The notes beneath the pieces were generated by a model, which saw only the letters and a program-made list of their open reading frames with translations, was not told the origin of the DNA and made no database searches. Source: Eustoma russellianum (Eukaryota > Streptophyta > Magnoliopsida > Gentianales > Gentianaceae). From it: DNA of 64,000 nt. Below, one piece after another: positions 56,549 through 64,000 of this stretch. Within the stretch, counting starts at the first letter, position 1. Every line of letters starts with the position of its first letter. The position numbers and the translations under genes are program-made. The stretch lies in NCBI GenBank assembly GCA_036186865.1, contig AP025065.1:8898259-8962258 (forward strand), given 5' to 3'.

Positions 56549-59500
56549 TGTAGAGATAAGGGGGTTTGAGTGATTTCAAAATAAGTGACTTAAATGTGTG
56601 TATATATATATATATATAAACATGCACAATATATATATATATGTGTACATGAATGCATGATATCTTGCCATTACTTGCCTTATTTAGCTTATATATTATG
56701 TTTCCGTACTAACGAGCCATGAAGCATTAAAGCTTACATCATATGGCAAACATTTGTTGTGTTTATACTATTTTCAGGTGCCACCATTAATGAACTAAAC
56801 TAGTTCATTAAGTGAAGTACTTAGTTTGATAAACTAAGTAGTTCATTAAAGGAAGCTACATTTGGAAAAGGCACAAAGGCAACAAGGCTAAGGAAAGAAA
56901 GTCTTCTCCTCCTCCCCATCCTTTAACGCACACGCATATACACATATATATATCACATATATTTTCAGATTTTTTAAATAAAGGCACATACACATGTATT
57001 CCAACGTACTACCGATACGTTATGTATTTTACGTACGTACGTTAACGTCACACCACTATACTTAACTTATAATTATGAGTATATTCAGGTCTTATACCAT
57101 ATGATATAAGATATGGTGATGACAAATTAAATACGACACGATAAAAAGTTCTAAAACAAAATTTGTCGTATCGGACGAATACCGAAACTTCGTCAACGTG
57201 TCACGTACTTGACATAAATAAATGGCCAGCCCCTATACTTCAAAAATCATAAATAATTACTTGCACATGACCATATGTTCAGCCAAAAATACTTTCCATG
57301 TTGGCACACATAAATTACTCCACATTAAGGCCAAAATGTGAAGATTCCAAGTTTAATTTTGTCACATGCTAATGGTACCACTTTAAACCAGCCAAGTGCT
57401 GAGATTTAAAGTATATATTATATATATTATGTATAACATAATATATATAACATGTGCAAAAGTTGGAATTTAAATTAGAGAAAAATCGGGTAATCGATAA
57501 ATATCGAAAATTCGGTTTTCTACACACATAACATGGAACGTTTTTCTTGTACATCATGTGACACGTATCTAGACACTTTTTACATATGATATACATCTTA
57601 AAGTGTTCTAGAAAATTAAATTAAGGGCTGATTGGAATATTACATGTGTGTATTATTAAATGTGCACTATTTTATAAAGTAAGCAAAAATAAAATTCAGC
57701 ACATGTCAAACACATTACCAACGCCTATAACAGCTGATTTGGAGCATATGTGGAGCCATGTTGGCATATTGATTGGTCAAGAATCAATTAAACAAAGTTG
57801 GTGACCTAAAGGAAGGAGCTACAAAAGGTAACATTTCAAACTATGTCACATATATGACACATGCTGAAAATTCAGCATGTATGTTGTATTATGGCCGAAA
57901 TTTTTAGTTAAAAATGAAGATATTTTGTGTCTTGAATCATAAAAATTAATTGAGGATGTTATGGAAATGATTTGAATATTATGTAAAATAATAAAGTGTG
58001 ATATTCTACATATCACACATGCTGAAATTTTTCAGCATGTGTGAAGACATGGTGTGGCCGAATTCTTAAGCTTATTTGTTTCTAAGTTCATTTCTTAATT
58101 GGTAGAAATACCTACCATAAGTTGTTGATTCATTTTTATGATGAAAATTCAAAGAAAAATGGTAATGATTTGAACTTTATCCCCGTGATGCACATGCTGA
58201 ATTTTCAGCATGGCAAGAGTGCTATTATGGCCGATTTTCTCACTTGATATGGAAGAATTTATTTGTCTTGCAATTTATGATGTATCTCTTGATTTATGGA
58301 ATGATTTTATGATTGATTTTTGGCACATGGTAAAGTGTATATCTCAGATTTTTTCCATGTCATCATGATGACAATGTTGAACCAATAAGGAGGTGCCAAG
58401 TAAGCGAAGACTAAATAATCATCCAATAAGAAGATGCCAAGTAAGCAAGGCCTTGTCACAATGATGTCTTACACTCTCTCAAGGACTTAAAAGATAATTT
58501 TCAAGAGGGAGAACACACTCAAGGGGGACGGCTGCAAGCATTAAAAAGAAAAGAAGAGAGCAAACAAAAAAAAAGAACAAGCATTACAATTCCAAGAGAT
58601 CAAAAAGCCTAGCTCTTCTTCTTCTACATCTTCTTTCTTTCTCTCTTCTTGTAAAGCCTATTGTTTTCATATCTTTCAATCTTTAATAGGCTTGAGATAA
58701 ACCACCATTCATATATCTTTGTAAAAGATTGATCAAGGTGTGATCAATCTTCATTCTAGCAAGGTGGTGGTGTTCGTGCGAATTGTACTTACAATACAAG
58801 GTTTGTAAAGGGTTGGAGTTAGGTGTAACTCTATCAACCCTATGGTAAGGTGTGTTGTGTGTGTGTGATTAGTGTGAACCAAGGAAGGTGTTCCTTGAAG
58901 ACTGGAGTAGGTTGTTTATAACCGAACCAGTATAAAAATCTTGGTGCCATTTACTTTCTGCATTTACTTTTCAGTTACTGTACTATTTGTCCTTCTTGTT
59001 CGCATCTGTAAAAATAGTAAACGATTTTCAAAAATTACGAAAATTTCCAGAAACATACTTACACGTTCTAGGGTTAATTTGGCACAAGTTTCTACCCTTT
59101 TGGATAAGTATAAGTCAATCAAACATCAAAAGTTCTGAGACTAGTGCAGTCTGATTTTCAGACTTGCAAAGGTTGAGACTTTGATTATATTTGACCTACT
59201 TCCCAAAAGAATTTTCCAAAACTGTTTTAACCCATTTAAATATAGTATATATGGAGTTAGTGGTCAAATTTTCAGAGCATTTGGACGTTCACACAAATAG
59301 GAATTAATTTTTCAAAACCATCTACCGTTTCTGGCAGATTTGCACAATCTGAGTATCAACGGTTTTTGAAGGGGTTAAAGGTTGAATTTTAATTTGAACT
59401 TTTTAGGGGACCCTCATAGCATCTGAGGCTAAGTTCTCTCAAAATTTCATAATTTTTGAAGACCTCTAACCTGGTTTTAAAAATGTTTTAAAACTGGTCC

Positions 59501-59621
59501 TGAAAACAGAATCTGTTTTCAGAACTTGAATTGTTCAAATTTAAAGAAATTTTAAAAACCACACTTTCCGCACCATCTATTCAACCCCCCCCCCTTCTAG
59601 TGGTGCCTTGCAGATCCTACA
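56549..59621 (+). mobile_element. Solo LTR of the copia B family (3073 bp), opposite strand, in satellite
   Basis: It is the reverse complement of the copia B LTR over its whole length (TGTAGAG...GGTGCCTTGCAGATCCTACA). A perfect 5-bp target duplication AGTGA lies at 56544-56548 and 59622-59626. There is no internal region, so it is the product of LTR-LTR recombination. It is more diverged from the two copia B LTRs than they are from each other. A C10 run near 59585-59594 corresponds to the G-run of the other LTRs. Confidence 0.92.
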
Positions 59622-60848
59622 AGTGACACTTATCCGGAAATTCTGACTCAAGCAGGAAGAATCTTACAGCATGGTAAGGCTAGGAAAGACAGTTCCAACG
59701 GTATATAATAAGCCTAAAAATTCCAAGCAAAAGACAAAGATATGGCGTTTTGAAGCCACCACGGCAAGTGACTGATCTGGACTTCCTGCCTCGACCGCGA
59801 GGTCTGTTGCAGCGTTGTACTGCTCAGCAAGACAGTCTCAATGGTGTATAATAAGCCTAGAAACTCCAAGAAAAAGACAAAGTTATGTCGCTTCAAAGAC
59901 GGTACAGCCAATGACCCTGATCCAGACATCCTGGCTCGATTACGAGAGTCTATTACGGCGTTGTAGTGCTCAAAAGATGGTCTCAACAGTATATAATAAG
60001 CCCAAAAACTCCAAGTGAATACGAAGTTATAATGTTTCGAAGCCACTATGGCTGGTGTACCTTGATTTGGACGTCCCGACTTAACCAGGAGAAAATATTG
60101 TAGCATCATAAGGCTCAGAATGACATTTCCAACGATATGTAAAATGCCTAGAAACTCCAAACGACAACAAAGTTATGGCCTTTTGAAGCCACTGCGGCTA
60201 GTGACACTGATCCAGACTTCCTGCCTAGACAAGGAGAGGATATTGCAGCATTGTACGTTTTGGAAAGACGGTTCAAACGGTATATAATAAGCATAAAAAC
60301 CCAAAACGAAAGGCAAAGTTATGGCGTTTTGAAGCTGGCATGCCTAGTGACCCTGATCTGGATGTGTCTGCTTGACCATGAGAGTCTATTGCGGTGTTGT
60401 ATTCCTCGGAAAGATGTTTCTAATGGTATATAATAAGCTCATAAACTCCAAGCAACGAAGAAGTTATGGCGCTTCGAAGCTGCCACAGCCAGTGACCCTT
60501 ATCCAGACGTCCCGGCTCAGCCATGAGAGAATATTGCAGCCTCATAGGGCTCGAAATGACGTTTCCAATGGTATATAACAAGCTCAAAAACCCTAACAGA
60601 CAATGAAGTTATGGCGTTTCGAAGCAACCGCAATCGGTGAACTTGATCTGGACGTCCCAACTCGACCAGTATTACAGCATCGTAGGACTCAAAAAGACGG
60701 TTCTAACGGTATATAATAAGCCAACAAACTCCAAGTAAAAGGCGAAGTTATAGCGTTTTGAAGATGCCATGGCAGGTGACCCGAATTCAGACGTCCTGGT
60801 TAGACCACGAGAGTCTAGTGCAACTTTGTAGTTCTCAGAATGATGGTA
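59622..60848 (-). repeat. 146-bp satellite, inverted block 4
   Basis: It continues inverted block 3 after the solo LTR, with about eight monomers (AAAGTTATGGCGTTTTGAAG, TATATAATAAGCCTAAAAAC). The first monomer here (59627-59785) closely resembles the last one before the LTR (56388-56540), suggesting local duplication. It ends where a copia LTR fragment begins (AGAATGATGGT/AATAAGAAAA). No gene. Confidence 0.83.
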
Positions 60849-61115
60849 ATAAGAAAATTATTGTTGTAGCTATTGTTCCTTGTTGAAGGCAATAAGAAAA
60901 TTGTTAAAAATCCACTTTGGAAACAAACAGGTGGTGGAGTATAATCAAAGGATTTGAATCACTATAAATCTTATGTAATCTCCATCTTCTTCTCTTTTTA
61001 TATATCTATTGTATTATTACATTTAAGATTTGTCAACCATTCAAAAAATTGTGAAAATTGGTAACAATCTATTCACCTCCTCCCCTCTAGAATTTTATCC
61101 CATTAGGACCTTACA
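60849..61115 (+). mobile_element. 3' part of a copia LTR related to copia A
   Basis: Parts such as AAAATCCACTTTGGAAACAA, GGTGGTGGAGTATAATCAAA and ACAATCTATTCACCTCCTCC parallel the end of the copia A LTR (AAAATCCATTTTGAAAACAA, CACTCTATTCACCCCTCCTC). It ends CCTTACA at 61115. The 5' part is missing at the junction with the satellite. Confidence 0.65.
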
Positions 61116-61222
61116 AGCGACATTGTCCTAGGAAAGTTCTTAGAGCATGCTGTGGATTCTGGTGCAATTTCTCTTCAGGGGAGGAAGGTTGTTGAATTGG
61201 GCTCTCGCTGTGGTTTTGTTGG
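61116..61222 (+). pseudogene. Single exon resembling a plant SAM-dependent lysine methyltransferase (METTL21-like)
   Basis: Translation is SDIVLGKFLEHAVDSG, then AISLQGRKVVELGSRCGFVG, ending at a splice-donor-like GG/GTAATG at 61222-61223. The V-V-E-L-G-x-x-C-G-x-x-G string is the SAM-binding motif I of family-16/METTL21 methyltransferases, and the preceding LGKFLEH helix fits. Arg stands where the second motif Gly is expected (GSRCG for GSGCG). No partner exon is visible in 3 kb either side; the left border coincides with the LTR fragment end. It is a gene relic or one exon of a gene broken up by insertions. It is the only host-gene-like sequence I can support here. Confidence 0.6.
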
Positions 61223-61394
61223 GTAATGAAAATAATTGTCCTTGTCACAAGTCTATTCTTCAGTAATCCGTTTATCAGACCTTATACATTCTATAACTAT
61301 ATAAGAGTTCTATATATGAAAAAAATCTGATATTATCTTATCTGAGCTGGCTGTTCTGTTTTTGCATGAGCTTTGTTGTACCAATCTAACCTTT
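61223..61394. other. Intron-like spacer before the SINE
   Basis: T-rich DNA following the GTAATG donor, with no reading frame; consistent with intron sequence. Confidence 0.4.
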
Positions 61395-61569
61395 GAGTAA
61401 CTAGTAAGGTTGCTGCTTTGTGACCTTGAGGTCACGGGTTTGAGCTATGGAAATAGCCTCTTGCAAAAAGTGTAGTATAAGGCTACGTACATCACATCAC
61501 GAAGCGATCTGGTCCCTCTCCAGACCCTACGCAAACGTAGGAGTCTAGTGTACCGAGAACGCCCCTTTC
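61395..61569 (+). mobile_element. tRNA-derived SINE (Au-like), near complete, plus strand
   Basis: It reads AACTAGTAAGGTTGCTGCTT, GAGGTCACGGGTTTGAGC (box-B-like, about 61437-61447), AAATAGCCTCTTGCAAAAAG, TAAGGCTACGTACATCA, GGTCCCTCTCCAGACCCTAC and TGTACCGAGAACGCCCCTTT. This follows the Au SINE plan. It is a different copy, less diverged in the body than those in repeat X. Confidence 0.82.
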
Positions 61570-61640
61570 TGTTTTACCATTGCATAAGTTCCATTGCTTA
61601 TGTTCTCTTCATCTCTATTGTAGCTCTTTTAGGAGCTCAT

Positions 61641-62277
61641 TGTTAAGTTTGGTAGAATTTAAGTGAGCAGCCGAGCTGAGCTGCTGAGCTGAAATGGATA
61701 GAACTTGGAGTGAACTGTGTTGCCGAGCTGAGCTGCTGAGCTGAACTTAGGCTAACATGGACAGAACTTGGAGTGAACCGTGTTGCTGAGCTGAGCTACC
61801 GTTGTTGAACAGAAAGTAGTTTTGCCAAGCTGAGCTGGACAGCACTGTATATCTCGTATGTTGCTCTAATCTGAAGTATACGAGTTTGTGGTCATCCTTA
61901 GTAAGCCTCGACTTTTATGCTGCCCCAGTTGAAGTCAAATACTTCATGATTACAAGAAGGATGTATCTCTCTAGAATGCTATTCATGTTAGGATAGCACG
62001 TTAAGTGATATCTACGCCTATGTTCATCATGTTGATTAAACACCTATAAAATTACCCTGTTGTACGCATGAACAGATAGATTGTAATTCGTAGTTGTGAT
62101 AGTGAATTTCCTGGCTACCGCCGCCGTGGGTTTTTATTCCCCAAGAGGGTTTTTCCACGTAAAATATTTGTCTCTCTTGTTTATTGCTTTGTTTCATTAC
62201 TGTGGCACTATTCTTGCATGATTGTGTGTTCTTGTTCTCGTCGTCGTGTTGTTTTTTGTCGCAATCTGTCGCCAACA
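61641..62277 (+). repeat. Probable 5' LTR of copia C
   Basis: The right end is supported: ...TGTCGCCAACA at 62277, followed by AC and a PBS. The TATA-like CCTATAAAATT at about 62041 and the leader style (GGTTTTTCCACGTAAAATAT) fit Tnt1-like LTRs. The left end at TGTTAAGTTTGG (61641) is a guess, since the 3' LTR is outside the window; TGTTAGGATAG at 61987 is an alternative. Confidence 0.5.
61665..61850 (+). repeat. Short tandem repeats built on GAGCTGAGCTGCTGAGCTGAA
   Basis: The unit CCGAGCTGAGCTGCTGAGCT, followed by ATGGATAGAACTTGGAGTGA, is present about two and a half times (near 61668, 61731 and 61785), probably inside the LTR U3. Confidence 0.6.
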
Positions 62278-62279
62278 AC

Positions 62280-62292
62280 TGGTATCAAAGAG
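62280..62292 (+). promoter_or_regulatory. Copia C primer binding site
   Basis: TGGTATCAAAGAG is a near match to the initiator-Met tRNA site (TGGTATCAGAGC), in the form common in Tnt1-like elements. The gag ATG follows at 62318. Confidence 0.8.
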
Positions 62293-62317
62293 AGGTTTGT
62301 TTGTTCGAGTGGGAGCA

Positions 62318-63140
62318 ATGGCCGATGATGGAAAATCAAGGATTGAGAGATTTGATGGGTCTAAATTCAAATTCTGGAAGATGAAAGTTGAAGACTATCT
62401 GTATCAGAAGATCTATACTTGCCTCTTGAAGGGAAGGAGAAGAAACCTAATGACATGGACGGCATAGAATGGGAAATTCTAGTTTGTAAAGCTCTTGGTG
62501 CTATTAGGTTGTCCTTAGCACAGAGCGTTGCTTTCAATATCTCAAAAGAAAAGACCATAAAAGATGTAATGAATGCTCTAACAAGAATGTATGAAAAGCC
62601 CTCTGCCTCTAACAAGGTTCACCATATGAAAAGGCTTTTCAACATGAAGAAAATATAGATGAAAACGATGCAGGGACACTTAAGTGAGTTCAACACGATT
62701 ACCAGCCAACTTGAGTCAGTTGGGATTGTCTTTGACAATGAGGTTCTGGCACTTGTTATACTATCAAGCTTACCTGACAGTTGGGATGGAGTTGTCATGG
62801 CAGTGAGCAACTCATCTGGAGAAGGTACTTTAAAGTTTGAGAATGTGGTGGATATTCTACTGGATGAAGACTCCAGGAGGAAGAACAATGGCAGCTATGA
62901 AAATTCTGGTGCCACTCTAAACAATGAAGAACGAGACAGATCTGTCAAAAGAGGGAATGACAGAGGAAGTGGACGATCACAGTCCAGGAAGAGCAAATCA
63001 AAGGGCGTAAATCTGACCTGCTGGAATTGCAAGAAAAAAGGGTCACCTTTTACGCGATTGCAGAGTCAAGAAGAAAATTGATCAGTCTGACAAGAACATC
63101 AATTCAATTCATGTCTCACAAGCATCAGAGTCTGACAGTG
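62318..63140 (+). pseudogene. Copia C gag, three lesions
   Basis: It starts MADDGKSRIERFDGSKFKFW. A frameshift near 62410 leads into LEGKEKKPNDMDGIEWEILV; then ALTRMYEKPSASNKVHHMKR is followed by an in-frame TAG at 62656-62658. The frame resumes with MQGHLSEFNTITSQLESVGI, VILSSLPDSWDGVVMAVSNS and FENVVDILLDEDSRR. The zinc knuckle CWNCKKKGHLLRDC is complete only across a one-base slip in an A/G run near 63037-63045. The capsid region fits Tnt1/copia-type Gag. Confidence 0.85.
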
Positions 63141-64000
63141 ACAGGCTGATCTTGCGTTGTGAAAACCAAGCTCATGCTCTCTGGATCTTTGACACTGGAG
63201 CCTCTTTTCATGCCATCTCTAACCGTGAATACTTTACAAATTACAAGAGTGGTAATTTTGGAAAAGTACATCTCGGAGATGATGATTCCTGTGACATCAT
63301 TGGCAAAAGAGACATTATGTTAACTCTACCGGATGGCAGACAAGTAAAGTTTCTACAGGCAAGACACGTACCTCGGCTAACCAAGAACCTGATATCAATT
63401 ACTCAATTGGAGATGATGCCGACCTAGAAAGAAAGTTTGGCAAGACGCATTGTAAACTGGTCAAGGGATCCTTAGCTCTGGCCAAGGCTTGAGAGCAGTG
63501 TCTCTCTACAAGTTTCAAACAAGAGCTCGGTAAATGCAGTCACCTCGGCAAGTGACACCGAGCTGTGGCATCAGTAGCTCGGGCATATGAGTGTTAGTGG
63601 GATAGGTGTAATGGCATCCAAGGGGAAGCTGGAAGGGATGTCAAGCATTGACATGCCTCTGTGTGAATCTTGTGTGTTTGGAAAACAGAAAGTTGTAAGT
63701 TTCTCAAAACACAAAAGATTTCTAAGAACTTAGAAGTTGGAGCTTGTACACAGAGACGTGTGGGGGCCTTCAGAAGTGCTTTCATTGAATGCCTCTCACT
63801 GCTATGTTACCTTCATTGATGACTTAACTATGAAGCTGTGGGTATATTTTCTGAAACAAAAGTCTGATGTGTTTGAATTCTTCAAGAAATGGAGAAGCCG
63901 TGTTGAAAACGAGACAAACTTGAAGCTGAAATGCTTTAGGTCAGACAATGGTGGAGAGCATTGCAGCAAAGAGTTTGAGGAGTATTGTGTCGTGAAAGGG
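63141..64000 (+). pseudogene. Copia C pol, protease and integrase part, runs off the window
   Basis: The protease shows ALWIFDTGASFHAISNREYF, with DTG intact. The GAG-pre-integrase finger has TELWHQ*LGHMSVSG...CESCVFGKQKVVSFSKHK. The integrase core has LELVHRDVWGPSEVLSL, HCYVTFIDDLTMKLWVYFLK and LKCFRSDNGGEHCSKEFEEY, with the first two acidic residues visible. Lesions: a TAG after LEMMPT at about 63424-63426 with a frame change, TAG after WHQ, and a shift near 63720-63735. The RT and the 3' LTR would lie beyond 64000. Confidence 0.85.

Noticed and set aside
57369..57596. 75-codon Cys/Tyr-rich minus-strand frame in the solo LTR
   Set aside because: The same region of the copia B LTRs is closed, so there is no selection on it.
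61395..61460. A tRNA gene
   Set aside because: The box-B-like string belongs to a SINE head; no cloverleaf with paired acceptor arms is seen.

Overview
This window looks like nuclear DNA from a flowering plant, probably a eudicot. I found no intact host gene. It is a dense nest of mobile elements inserted into each other and into a long array of a roughly 146-bp tandem repeat, as expected of pericentromeric or other heterochromatin. Plant evidence: a TNP2 plus Ptta/En/Spm transposase pair, L1 LINEs carrying an RNase H domain, Ty1/copia elements primed by initiator-Met tRNA, and tRNA-derived SINEs with an Au/TS-like tail.

Layout. (1) 1-19162: a CACTA (En/Spm) DNA transposon whose left end is outside the window or deleted. 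Its TNP2-type transposase (1016-3903) and a multi-exon Ptta/En/Spm-type gene (16630-18312) read rightwards. Two related L1 LINEs (4560-9258 and 9320-15660, minus strand) sit between them. The right terminus is at 19162. (2) 19163-24735: a gypsy-type LTR remnant, then three copies of a repeat (here called X) that carries a SINE, with a copia gag fragment between copies 2 and 3. (3) 24915-25641: a non-autonomous Mutator-like element with about 107-bp inverted ends and a perfect 9-bp target duplication. (4) 25866-36084: a decayed Ty1/copia element (copia A, plus strand) with 1.5-kb LTRs and a broken third ORF after pol. (5) 36720-60848: the satellite array, running in both orientations. It is interrupted by an 11.5-kb copia element (copia B, 38304-49794, minus strand; 3.05-kb LTRs; TSD TCAGG) and by a solo LTR of the same family (56549-59621; TSD AGTGA). 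(6) 60849-64000: a copia LTR fragment, one exon that looks like a SAM-dependent lysine methyltransferase gene, an Au-like SINE, and the 5' half of a third copia element (copia C) that runs off the window in the integrase core.

State of the elements. Every coding unit carries at least one break. The TNP2 gene has a stop in place of a conserved Trp and no N-terminus. Both LINEs have frameshifts and stops. Copia A has lost its protease DSG and its RT YVDD box. Copia B is the best preserved but has YVND instead of YVDD. Any movement of these copies would need proteins from elsewhere.

Less expected observations: three stem-loops conserved in the 3' untranslated regions of both LINEs; two insertions of the copia B family in the same short box and the same relative orientation of the satellite; a 115-bp tandem array rich in CGATCGATCG palindromes in the copia A LTR; and a 70-bp repeat shared by intergenic and intronic DNA of the CACTA element. 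All positions were read by eye, so element ends without a stated target duplication are approximate.
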